From: Oscarella lobularis
Lineage: Eukaryota; Porifera; Homoscleromorpha; Homosclerophorida; Oscarellidae
Assembly: GCF_947507565.1 (NCBI RefSeq)
Contig: NC_089175.1
Location: forward strand, 4,329,733-4,393,732
DNA length: 64,000 nucleotides
Direction of reading: 5' to 3'
The notes beneath the pieces are model-generated. The model made no database searches. It worked only from the letters and a program-made list of their open reading frames with translations, and was not told where the DNA came from. Position numbers and translations under genes: made by a program. Every line of letters starts with the position of its first letter. The stretch's first letter is position 1. Below are positions 34,707 to 46,123 of this stretch, one piece after another.

Positions 34707-37700
34707 ATGATTCGACTCTGCATCTTTCTGTGCTACGCTTCAACTGCAACCAACGGATTCGTACCGACAGGGCTCCACGAGTTCGGCTCCTCGGCCGCAG
34801 ACGCGCTATTCGGCGGATCGTTTTCGAACACAATGCAAAGCTCGACGACCCACAAGGAGCTGACGCGAAAGGCGATGGCGACAGTCGCCCGACAACTCCT
34901 TCGCTCTCGCAACCTCCTACGACAATCATTCGACAGCGACGACCCAAACGAAATCGTTCGGACGGCGTTCGGAAGTTCGTCGTCGGCGAGCGACTTCGTC
35001 AACGCAATCGAAACCGTCGCGACGGCGAACGCCGACGTCGACGGCGACGAGTCGGCGAACACGGCCGCTCACTTCGACGCGGAGAACATTCTCGCGGGTA
35101 ATCGGCGGCTGTTGGCGCTGTTCAGCGCCGCCGTGCGCCACGCCGTCGCCGAGCAGTACGACGACGCGAGAACGTCGATCGGGCAACTACTGCACGGCTT
35201 GCAAGATTTCTATAGTCATTCGAACTGGATTGAAATGGGTCATCGCAGTCCGAATGCCGACTTGGTCAAACCGAATCGACAACCGACAAATATTGCGTCG
35301 TCTACGACGCCGACTTGTACAAATTGCTACTCGTTTCTACCTCGACTGGAATGTCGGGATAATCTCGTCACCGATACGCTGCTCACGACCGGTTATTACT
35401 CTAATCAGGATAAGGAGAAGCCGTCGGCGGAGACCCTACGAGGTGGCGGGTCGAGCGGACGTGGAAAATGCAGTCACGGCGGTGTGCTCGATTTTAGTGC
35501 GTTGAGGCAGGCGAATGGGGGCATAAACAAGGATAGCACGAGTGCCGTCTTTTCGCCACATCACTATTTGCACGAGGTGGCGATCGCCGTCGCAACGGAA
35601 GCCACTGTCGATCTTTTAGAAGACTTTTGGCGGCGTATCGGTGACCAACGATTTCAACGTTTTATCGGACTCGATAACGGCGCTTCGGTGAGTTTCGTCT
35701 TCGACAGTCGGTCGAAAATGAGCGCGGAGGGCGTCGCAAGACGACGCGGCATGGCTGAGACGCTAATTGATCTAATGTCTTTCGATAATCGAGGTATTCG
35801 AGCACGTGAACTGTGAACGGGTTTCATGGGTAAATTCGCTTTCTAGGGTATAGATCTCGCAATAGACGCAGTTTTGATGAGAAACCCGTTCAACGTCGAA
35901 GTGTCGACCCTGGGAATTCCGTCATGGCTATCAGTGGGCTAATTATGGCGTTGAAAAACGCCAAGAAAGGATCTTCTGTGTACGTGCTAACCGAAAATAG
36001 TGCCAAGGACTTCAGCCGCTATTCCGAAGCCATGGCTTTGATTGCAATGAAAAAAGTCAAAGTCTTTTTCCTCGTGGGCAACTCGTCCATGGTGCAGTCG
36101 CGAAAGGAGTCTATGGATGCCTATTCTGTCTATCATCGTTTGGCCAGCGTTTCTGGAGGTCAAGTCTTGTCAGAAGACACGGCTTCTGTCGAAGACATAT
36201 TGCGGCTTACGATGAATTTTTTTGCCGAGTCTGACGTGACTCTTCTACACTACGAGTCAATAATCCCCACGGGAGTGTCGGGCTCTAACGTGCCAGTGAT
36301 TATTGACGAATTGGTAACCGATCTCACGGTTTCACTGAGCGGAAAAAACACGTCGTTCATTCTTATCGATCCAAACGGTAAATTCGTCTTTCTGAACGAC
36401 TCTGAGAAAATGGTAAACAATAGCACGTCTATCGTTCACATATCTAAACCTGATCGAGGCACGTGGACAATCACGGTAACTGCTGTAGAGCCCTATAGCC
36501 TTCTCGTCAAGGGAATGAGCATCCTAAGCTTTGACTACAGTCTTGTAGAGCCAAAATATAACGCCAGTCATCCTGGAATGTTTCCAGTACTAGGCAGACC
36601 TAGAATAGGTACATGTGTGTCATTCTAACTCTTTCATTTTGCTAGAGCTTCTCTCTAGGTGACTCTATCGTGGTACGACTCTCGGTCGTTGGACTAAATA
36701 AGAGCGAAGGTCAAGTAAATACTATCTCGATTTTAGCAGAAAATGGGACACTCATTCACAACTGCAGCGCCGCTCTCTTTGAAAGGAAAACCGATAGCAT
36801 CGACTACATTTCAAACGAAAGCGTCGTCATTCCGGCTGAGCCGTTTCACGTCGCCATTTCTGGTCAATACAAGGGACAAACGTTTACACGCACGTCTCCC
36901 ACTCTCGTCATGCCTCTCACGTACAAAATCGCGATTTCAGCCGAGTCTCAGCTGAGCGTGAAACAGGGACAAAAGTCGGAGCTGAGTTTTTCGGTTGAGA
37001 CTTTGAGAAAAGACAAATTTACGATAACAGTAGAAGACGACTTAGACATTTCTAGCTCTCTAATCCCAACGACATTGAGCCTGGCTGCCGATGAATTGCA
37101 GACCGTGAAGCTTCGTTTCTCGGTGCCATCTTGCTACAACAGAACCGGGTTCGATTCGGTCACAGTTACAGTAAAATCACAGACGACAAACGAGCTCAGC
37201 TCGTTCATCGTTCGACTCTTTATCGATTCAGAGGTAAGACCATCTATCTTTGATAACGATATACGATTCTGATCTCTCAGTATATTGACTACGATCCGCC
37301 TGTCTGTATTGTCAACGCCGTCAGTTCAGAAACATGTGACCGTGTATCGGGCAACTGTAACTCCGTGTGGACAGCTGCTCTAAAAATTATAGATACCGGT
37401 TCGGGATTAGAGACAATTGATTCCACAGAAACGATCGACTTTTCCATGAGAAATTCTAATACCTTTGCGGACGTATCCATTACCGTGTCTTGCTGCAATG
37501 AAAGCGTCAATGTGTCAGCTACAGACGCGTCAGGAAACACAGCTGTCTGTTCGGTTAGCAGAGAAAGTCGTCCAGTCACAGACTGCGGTCGAATTACCTG
37601 TCTCAATGGAGGAATATGCAGAGGAGAAAGTACGTGTGTGTGCTTGAGAGGATACTACGGGGACGACTGTGGTCAAGGTAGTCGCGGTCAAAATCTATTA

Positions 37701-38052
37701 TTTATGATGACGGTTCTCTTCTCAGAGGGGTGTCCAATGCCAAGTCTTCCCAGTGGTGGACACGTCAGCGAGATGTCTAATTTTCATGTAGGAAGTACGG
37801 TTGAAGTTTCTTGTGAGGAAAATCATGAAATGATGGGCGAGAATTCGCTGACGTGCTGTTCGTTTGGGTGGGCTGGTTCGACTCCAATGTGCATCGATAG
37901 CAGCAGCAGCAGCAGTAAGAAACACGTTTTCGTCGACGTGCACAAATGAAGGACTTTGACTTACAGGTGGAGCTCATGCCATAGAAAAGTCGACGATCCT
38001 CTGCTTTGCCGTAGTTTTGGCTTCAATGGCGAAATATCTTGCTGCTGAATAA
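34707..38052 (+). CDS. V5: diverged Het-C/VWA7-type surface protein with degenerate MIDAS
   Basis: Six exons: 34707-35793, 35847-36608, 36659-37233, 37281-37677, 37726-37914, 37967-38052; 1,031 residues. Signal peptide MIRLCIFLCYASTATNG; Het-C-like LHGLQDFYSHSNWIEMG; EGF (CLNGGICRGESTCVC); sushi (EGCPMPSLPSGG...CCSFGWAG); hydrophobic tail TILCFAVVLASMAKYLAAE, consistent with a GPI signal. The VWA metal site is altered: DSRSK replaces D(A/T)TST and LTENSA replaces FTDNGA, so two acidic or hydroxyl ligands are gone. The start of exon 2 (GYRSRNRRS...) is also unlike V1-V4. Exon 5 ends in five AGC codons directly at the donor. Parent of the 3' copies at 40294, 55251 and 58565. Confidence 0.8.
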
Positions 38053-38321
38053 CGATACGATGCCGTTCGTGTGATTGTTTGCGTGAATTAGGAGTAGACT
38101 TGCTTATGCACAGCTGTGCTTAATCAGAAAAAAACGGTGTCGCGTCTGTTTGTCCCACGTTGAAAGGAACGATCCCCGACAGGGGCTCCTTTCAAAATTG
38201 ACACACCTGTGCAGTCCTTCCGCGAAGTAGACACCGCCACAACAGCGATAGACCGCGATACGGACTCGACTTGCACCACACTAACCCGGATAGGTATCAC
38301 GTGTTCTTTCTTTTCGCTCTG
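38053..38321. other. V5 3' flank and upstream of U1
   Basis: No gene. A foldback sits at about 38160-38194: TTGAAAGGA pairs with TCCTTTCAA around an inner CCCC-GACA-GGGG. It is also present at about 56994 and, less perfect, at 59374. Confidence 0.45.
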
Positions 38322-39689
38322 ATGTCGGCCTCGTGAGTCAGTCGTTTCCTAACCGACCGACAAGAAAATTGTCTTGTCTCTTTACAGAGATGCCGTGGAG
38401 GCAAGCGAGGCGTCCAGCGTGGCGACGAAGGTCACCGACGAGGAAAGAGTTGGTTCGTAAGCGCGTCGCGTCTTTGTTTACGTATCACTAATTGGTTAGT
38501 TTCAGCTGCGTTGCTTTTGGAAATGCGTAGGCAGAATTACACGTTTCGTTACCGAAAGTTCGGGGCAAATGCCTCTCTTGGAAGTCACCCATTCTCAGTA
38601 TTGGACCACGATTTCATGAATTGGAGTTACATTCCAAATTTTCGTGTCTTTGCCTTTGATTCTCCCATACACGGTGCCGGTCTCTTCTCTCTTGAACTCG
38701 AAGGGTGCTCAGAGGCAGTAGATCGCCTATCTCGATTTGTTAATGAATATGCAGAGAAACGAATCGAGATACCAGAAGTAAGAAGAGAATTTGACGTGCA
38801 TCTTTTTCTGGCAAAGAACGTCATTTATCCTTTGACTGGCTACTGCTGTCTTTCTACCCGTGATCACAACAAGGCAAGAGACAAACAGCCATCGTTATTC
38901 GGTGATATCAAGGTGAAAGGCACCGGATTGGGAGACGAATTTCATACTTGGCACGGATACTTGGATATGATATCAAAAATTACAATTGAAAATGATCATC
39001 ACGCGGCAACGCCAGTCGCTGTGGCGCAGCCATCATTGACTGACAGTTTTTTGAGTGAAGACGGCTTTGAGGGAGGGGTACCATGTGAAGTGAAGCGAGA
39101 CGGTACAAAAGATATAAGTAACGGTATTGTTTTTGATAACAGCATCGCATTTAGAAGAGCTAAGGAAGCATGTGCCTCAGACTGCTGCACAGACTATCAT
39201 CTATTCGTTTGTTCATCATCGACGGCGTCCTCATGAAAATACACTTGTTCCAGGAATACTCATAACCAAGGACTCGTTTCTTGTCGTCATGTATGACTGC
39301 GTGAATGACATTCTATTGGAACTCACAAGAAGTGTCAAATTTTTGTCCGAGACGGGTGAATTCAGTTTATCGTCTATTGCTTTTCTTTGGACAGTGTTGC
39401 ACCATTCATTATTTCTAAATTCAATTGAGTATAAAGCCGCAATTCCTCAAGAAAGAGGAACACTGAAAGAAGCAAAAGCGAGTTTCTGTGATTGGCAGAA
39501 GATCTTCAAGTGAAGCAGCATTACACCAAGCTTTCGCACTACAACAGGACGTTTATGAGCAGCAAATCCTATGAAGATCCTGAGTTTTTTGGCTTTCCGT
39601 GCAATGCGCCGGATGTAAGGCTATGCCCACGAAAAAGGAGGTGGTCCAGCAACGACGGAAAAGAAGACAAAACCAATTTAACTAATTAA
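38322..39689 (+). pseudogene. U1: unrecognised 4-exon gene, frameshifted copy
   Basis: Read as exons 38322-38332, 38388-38452, 38506-39084 and from 39143. The last intron, 39085-39142 (58 nt, GTGAAG...TTGATAACAG), lies inside a long open frame, but only splicing it joins SFLSEDGFEGGVP to SSHLEELRKHVPQTAAQ in the frame that continues. Relative to U2 the last exon lost one base near 39463 (AACACTGAAAG versus AACAACTGAAGG), so the protein ends at 39513 (DWQKIFK) about 60 residues early. It may still make a shortened protein. I do not recognise the family. No signal peptide or membrane segment, so probably intracellular. Confidence 0.6.
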
Positions 39690-39839
39690 CGAGTATCGTC
39701 TGTTCTTGTATTTGTCACTGACTATTATTGTGTAGGCTGTCACCAGCAGCTACCGTTTCCTGATGAAAAGTAGATCACAATTAGATCATAATTACTACCT
39801 TTACTTAAGCACCACTAAAGGATCTCTTTCAGCATCAGC
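39690..39839. other. Junction region after U1
   Basis: The match between U1 and U2 surroundings ends at ACTATTATTGTGTA (about 39735 and 58568). Beyond that, here, comes about 100 bp without visible content before the W-like fragment. Confidence 0.4.
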
Positions 39840-40293
39840 ATTGTTGGCGTGTTCGGTATTTCATGCAAGACAAACCGAGGCATTTTTCCAAACTAATACT
39901 TGTTCGGCTTAGGAAGACACAGCAAAATCGCTGGCTCCGTGCCATGTTTCCCATCTACTTCCAATTTGTAGCAGCAAGTGCTATAATATTAGAATGTGCG
40001 GAAGCATTTTTCTTGGATTGCAAGTTAATGGCAAAGAATGGCTGGGAAAGTATAATATACCACACAAGACTCGACTTCTGTCTTCCGTGTGAAGACGAAC
40101 CTACAACTGTTTTACTTCCCATTTCTGCAGTACCTATTTCGCCACTGAAACTGTGTTGACTAATATTTCTACTAAAATTCCGTCTATTATTACTCCAAAT
40201 GTTTGAACACCTGCTTTGTGTCCAGTGCAAGATAGACCTAATCTGACAACGCCAGCTGTCTCTTACGTCACTTTTAATGTATTTGGCAAAGAT
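39840..40293 (+). pseudogene. Fragment of a W-type surface-protein exon
   Basis: Encodes RLRKTQQNRWLRAMFPIYFQ and NGWESIIYHTRLDFCLPCED, clearly related to the fourth exon of gene W (63660-63870: RLRKTTSEQNHWLHSMFPVY...NGWESKIYLVKLNFRVSCKD). It is followed by an acceptor (CTTTGTGTCCAG at about 40212-40223) and a piece of the next exon (VQDRPNLTTPAVSYVTFNVF), which breaks into V exon 4 sequence at about 40294. No upstream exons remain. Confidence 0.6.
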
Positions 40294-41643
40294 GTCAATG
40301 AGTATCCATTGCCGTGTTTTGCTGCAATGAAAGCGTCAATGTGTCCGCCACGGACGCGTCAGGAAACACAGTTATTTGTTCGGTTAGCAGACAAAGTCGT
40401 CCAGTCACAGACTGCGGTCGAATTACCTGTCTCAATGGAGGAATATACAGAGGAGAAAGTACGTGTGTGTGCTTGAGAGGATACTACGGGGACGACTGTG
40501 GTCAAGGTAGTCACGGTCAATCTATTATTCCCCGAACACCAGGGCGCGCGCGGGCGAAGCCCGCGCGCGCCCTGGTGGGAGGGGCTCTCAAACGTGATCG
40601 GCCAAAATCTCAAAGTGTGTGTCTGTCGGTAACCCTGACGTCACAATCGCACTTAAACCAATCACACAAACAGGTGCCTTTATGACATCACATTCATTGT
40701 GATGTCATACTCTCCCGTATTTTGAACACAATTGCTAGCGAAAAGGTGACGTCACAGTAGATAGATAGTAACCCCGGATTGTGTACAAAGTTTTCTGGAA
40801 CGAGTACGTATGTACTGTAGGCATATTACATTGGCTACTATTAAACATAACTGGCACATAACAATTGAGCTTCATTGGTAACGCTCATCGAGCGAACACA
40901 GTAAAGGAGCACGTTGGGTTTGTCGTGCTGCGAGCGAAGCTCGCAGCACGCAAACCCAACTGCGAGCTGATAACGTGCCACTTGATCACGCACCCGAGGG
41001 GGGCCATACAGGGAAGGGTAGCTCTGTGTCACTTTTACTCGACAGGTGAATCGCTGTTTTGAAATATACATGTAAATAGAACACCTGAAATCTGTGGAGT
41101 AAAGGCATAGCCACCAGGTGCCCTATTCTCATTTTTACAGAAAGTACATATTTCCGGGCAGATTAAGGTGTGGTTAGGCAATGTCATGCCCATAATGCAC
41201 ATATGCTGTAGGCACTAATAGAGATCGGACACCGTGCTAAGGGTGTTCGGGGATCACATGATGGCTAACAACGGGCCATCATTATCTAGTTTATGATGAC
41301 GGTTCTCTTCTCAGAGGGGTGTCCAATGCCGAGTCGTCCCAGTGGTGGACACGTCAGCGAGATGTCTAATTTTCATTTAGGAAGTACGGCTGAAGTTTCT
41401 TGTGAGGAAAATCATGAAATGATGGGCGACAATTCGCTGACGTGCTATTCGTTTGGGTGGGCTGGTTTCGACTCCACTGTGCATCGATAGCAGCAGCAGC
41501 AGCAGCAGTAAGAAACACGTTTTCGTCGACGTGCACAAATGAAGGACTTTGACTTAGGTGGAGGTCAAGTCGTGGAGAAGTCGACGATCCTTTGCTTTAC
41601 CGTAGTTTTGGCTTCGATGGCGAAATATCTTGCTGCCGAATAA
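40294..41643 (+). pseudogene. 3' fragment of a V5-type gene, split by an insertion
   Basis: Exon 4 from about 40294 to 40507 (EGF: CLNGGIYRGESTCVC, with Cys changed to Tyr), exon 5 at 41315 to about 41494 and exon 6 at about 41571-41643. Exon 5 has a one-base insertion after GGGTGGGCTGG. The intron between exons 4 and 5 carries the hairpin-rich element at 40529-41253. Exon 5 ends in six AGC codons, the longest run of the four copies. Not translatable as a whole. Confidence 0.7.
40529..41253. mobile_element. Hairpin-rich insertion with 12-bp terminal inverted repeats
   Basis: The ends are TCCCCGAACACC (40529-40540) and GGTGTTCGGGGA (41242-41253), exact reverse complements. Paralogous introns at 37680-37725, 56508-56553 and 58888-58938 lack the segment, so it is an insertion. 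It holds three strong foldbacks: a 19-bp perfect stem with a GAA loop at 40537-40577, a 12-bp stem at 40681-40709, and a 22-bp stem with one bulged T and a GAA loop at 40913-40960. No protein is encoded. No clean target duplication is visible; about 30 further bases after the right end (ATGATGGC/GCCATCAT foldback) are also absent from the paralogs. A non-autonomous DNA element (MITE-like) is the best reading; the superfamily is unknown. Confidence 0.65.
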
Positions 41644-41893
41644 CGATACGATGCCGTTCGTGTGATTGTTAGCGTGAATTAGGAATAGACTTGCTTTTTC
41701 ACAGCTGACGACGACGTGCCTAATCAGAAAAAAACGGTTTTGCATCTGTTTGTTCCCCGTTGGTTCCCCACAGGGGCCTCGACTCACCTGTGCAGTCCTT
41801 ACGCGAAGTAGACACAGACACAACGGCCACAAAAACAAAATTTCGTGCCAACCCGGATATCACGTGTTTAGACATAAGGTGTTCACTAGGAGA
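41644..41893. other. 3' flank of the V fragment
   Basis: Matches 59258-59540 downstream of V7 up to CACGTGTT...GGAGATTTAA; the satellite starts directly after that. Confidence 0.5.
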
Positions 41894-42187
41894 TTTAAGC
41901 CCTAAATATTAAATTGAGGGACTAATTTTTAATTCTGAGGAACTAAATATTAAATTGAGGGCCTAATCTTTGATTCTTAGTGCCTAAATATTAAATTGAG
42001 GGCCTAACCTTTGATTACTAGTGCCAAAATATTAAATTGAGGGCCTAATCTTTGATTCTTAGTTCCTAAATATTAAATTGAGGGCATAATCTTTAATTCT
42101 TAGGCCCTGAATATTAAATGGAGGGCCTAATCTTTGACTCTAAGGACCTAAATATTAAATTGAGGGCCTAATTTTTAATTCTCAGGG

Positions 42188-42652
42188 CCTACAAGGAACT
42201 GGCCAACTCTTCTCCACTGTAATAAATTACAGTGAAATGCAAGGGACTAGCCGATTCTTCTCTCATGTAATAAATTACAGTAAATTACAATGGACTGGCC
42301 AACTCTTCTCTTCTGTAATAAATTACAGTAACTTACAATGGACTGGCCAACTCTTCTCTCCTCTAATAAATTACAGTAAAATTACAAGGGACTAGCCGAC
42401 TCTTCTGTCCTGTAATAAATTACAGTGAATTACAAGAGACTGGCCATCTTTTCTCTCCTGTAATAAATTACAGTGAATTACAAGGGACTAGCCGTCTGTC
42501 CTGTAATAAATTACAGTAAATTACAAGGGACTGGCCAACTCGCTCTCCTGTAACAAATAACAGTAAAATTAAAAGAGATAAGCCGACTCTTCTGTCCTGT
42601 AATAAACTACAGTAAATTACAAGGGACGGGCCAACTCGCTCTCCTGGAATCA
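42188..42652. repeat. 48-bp unit block 1
   Basis: About nine to ten copies of the GGCCAACTC...TGTAATAAATTACAG unit, the longest block. Confidence 0.85.
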
Positions 42653-43583
42653 TCAAATTGAGAGCCTAATCTTTAATTCATAGGACCTAAATGGTAAATT
42701 GAGGGCCTAATCTTTAATTCATTGAGCCTAAATATTAAGTTGAGAGCCTTATCTTTAATTCTTAGTGCCTAAGTATTAAATTGAGGTAATCTTTAATTCA
42801 TTGAGCCTAAATATTAAGTTGAGAGCCTTATCTTTAATTCTCAGTGCCTAAGTATTAAATTGAGGACCTTACTTTAATTCTTAGGACATAAATATTAAAT
42901 TGAGAACCTAATTTTTAATTCCTAGGACCTAAATATTAAATTGAGGGCCTAATCTTTGATTCTTAGTGCATAACTATAAAATTGAGGGCTTAATCTTTAA
43001 TTATTAAGCCCTAAATATTAAATTGAGGGCCTAATTTTTAATTCTTAGGACCAAAATATTAAATTGAGGGCCTAATCTTTGATTCTTAGTTCCTAAATAT
43101 TAAATTGAGGGCCTAATCTTTGATTCTTAGTGCCTAAATATTAAATTGAGGGCCTAACCTTTGATTATTAGTGCCAAAATATCAAATTCAGGGCCTAATC
43201 TTTGATTCTTAGTTCCTAAATATTAAATTGAGGGCCTAATCTTTAATTCTTAGGCCCTAAATATTAAATTGAGGGCCTAATCTTTGACTCTTAGAACCTA
43301 AATATTAAATTGAGGGCCTAATCTTTGATTCTTAGTGCCTAAATATTAAATTGAGGGCCTAATTTTTAATTCTTAGTACCTAAACATTAAATTAAGGGCC
43401 TAATCTTTAGATCTTAGGGCCTAAATATTAAATTGAGGTCCTGATCTTTATATCTTAAGGCCTACATATTAAATTGAAAGCATAATCTTTAAATCTCATT
43501 TCCTAAATATTAAATTGAGGACCTAATCTTTAGATCTTAGGGCCTAAATATTAAACTGAGGGCCTAATTTTTAATTCTCAGGG

Positions 43584-43990
43584 CCTACAAGGGACTGGCC
43601 AACTCTTCTCCCCTGTAATAAATTACAGTGAATTACAAGGGACTAGCCGATTCTTCTCTCATGTAATAAATTACAGTGGACTGGCCAACTCTTCTCTCCT
43701 GTAATAAATTACAGTAAAATTACAAGGTACTAGCCGAATCTTCTGTCGTGTAATAAATTACAGTGAATTAAAAGAGACTGGCCATCTCTTCTCTCCTGTA
43801 ATAAATCACAGTGAATTACAAGGGACCAGCCGTCCGTCCTGTAATAAATTACAGTAAATTACAAGGGACTGGCCAACTCGCTCTCCTGTAACAAATACCA
43901 GTAAAATTAAAAGAGATAAGCCGACTCTTCTGTCCTGTAATAAACTACAGTAAATTACAAGGGACGAGCCAACTCGCTCTCTTGCAATAA
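43584..43990. repeat. 48-bp unit block 2
   Basis: About eight copies; begins with the shared entry CAGGGCCTACAAGGGACTGG and leaves through GCAATAATCAAATTGAG. Confidence 0.85.
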
Positions 43991-45007
43991 TCAAATTGAG
44001 AGCCTTATCTTTAATTCTTAGGAGCTAAATAGTAAATTGAGGGCCTAATCTTTAATTCATTAAGCCTAAATATTAAGTTGAGAGCCTAATCTTTAATTCT
44101 TAGTGCCTAAGTATTAAATTAAGGACCTTATCTTTAATTCTTAGGACATAAATATTAAATTGAGGGCCTAATCTTTAATTCTTAGGACCTGAATATTAAA
44201 TTGAGGGCCTAATCTTTAATTATTAAGCCCTAAAAATTAAATTGAGGGCCTAATTTTTAATTCTTAGGACCTTAATATTAAATTGAGGGGCTAATCTTTA
44301 ATTATTAAGACCTAAATATTAAATTGAGGGCCTAATTTTTAATACTTAAGCCCTAAATATTAAATTGAGGACCTAATCTTTGACTCTTTAAAACTAAATA
44401 TTAAATTGAGGGCCTAATCGTTGATTACTAGTGCCCAAATATTAAATTGAGGGCCTAATCTTTGATTCTTATTGCCTAAATATTAAATTGAGGGCCTAAT
44501 CTTTGATTCTTAGTGCCCAAATATTAAATTGAGGGCCTAATCTTTAATCATTAAGCCCTAGATATTAAATTGAGGGCCTAATTTTTAATTCTTAGGACCT
44601 TAATATTAAATTGAGGGGCTAATCTTTAATTATTAAGACCTAAATATTAAATTGAGGGCCTAATTTTTAATTCTTAAGCCCTAAATATTAAATTGAGGAC
44701 CTAATCTTTGACTCTTTAAAACTAAATATTAAATTGAGGGCCTAATCGTTGATTACTAGTGCCCAAATATTAAATTGAGGGCCTAATCTTTGATTCTTAT
44801 TGCCTAAATATTAAATTGAGGGCCTAATCTTTGATTCTTAGTGCCTAAATATTAAATTGAGGGCCTAATCTTTAATCATTAAGCCCTAGATATTAAAGTG
44901 AGGGCCTAATTTTTAATTCTTAGGACCTAAATTTTAAAATGAAGGCCTAATATTTGATTTTGAGTGCCTAAATATTAAATTGAGGGCCTAATTTTTAATT
45001 CTCAGGG

Positions 45008-45230
45008 CCTACAAGGGACTGGCCAACTCTTCTTCGCTGTAATAAATTACAGTGAATTACAAGGGACTAGCCGATTCTTCTCTCATGTAATAAATTACAG
45101 TGGACTGGCCAACTCTTCTCTTCGGTAACAAATAACAGTAAAATTAAAAGAGATAAGCCGACTCTTCTGTCCTGTAATAAACTGCAGTAAATTACAAAGG
45201 AAGGGCCAACTCGCTCACCTAGAATAATCA
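45008..45230. repeat. 48-bp unit block 3
   Basis: Short block of about four to five copies. Confidence 0.85.
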
Positions 45231-46123
45231 AATTGAGGGCCTAATCTTTGACTCTTAGAACCTAAATATTAAATTGAGGGCCTAATCTTTGATTCTTAGT
45301 GCCTAAATATTAAATTGAGGGCCTAATCTTTAATTCTTAGTGCCTAAGTATTAAATTGAGGACCTTATCTTTAATTCTTAAGACATAAGTGTTAAATTGA
45401 GGGCCTAATTTTTAATTCTTAGGACCCAAATATTAAATTGAGGGCCTAATCTTTGATTCTTAGTTCCTAAATATTAAATTGAGGGCCTAATCTTTGATTA
45501 TTAGGGCCTACATATTAAATTGAGGGCCTAAACTTTAATTCTTAGTTCCTAAATATTAAAATGAGGGCCTAATCTTTAATTCTTAAGCCCTAAATATTAA
45601 ATTGAGGACCTAATCTTTGACTCTTAGAACCTAAATATTAAATTGAGGACCTAATTTTTGATTCTCAGTGCCTAAATATTAAATTGAGAGCCTAATCTTT
45701 ATTTATTAAGCGCTAAATATCAAATTGAGAGCCTTATTTTTAATTCTTAGGACCTGAATATTAAATTGAGGGCCTAATCGTTGATTATTAGTGCCTAAAT
45801 ATTAAATTGAGGGCCTAATCTTTGATTCTTAGTTCCTAAATATTAAATTGAGGGCCTAATCTTTCACTCTTAGGCCCTAAAGATTAAATTGAGGGCCTAA
45901 TCTTTTACTCTTAGAACTTAAATATTAAATTGAGAGCCTAATCTTTGACTCTTAGAACCTAAATTTTAAATTGAGGGCCTAATCTTTGATTCTTAGTCCC
46001 AAAATATTAAATTGAGGGCCTAATCTTTACTTTTAGTGAATAAATATTAAATTGAGGACTTAATCTTTGATTCTTAGTGCCTAAATATTAAATTGAGGGC
46101 CTAATTTTTAATTCTGAGGGCCT

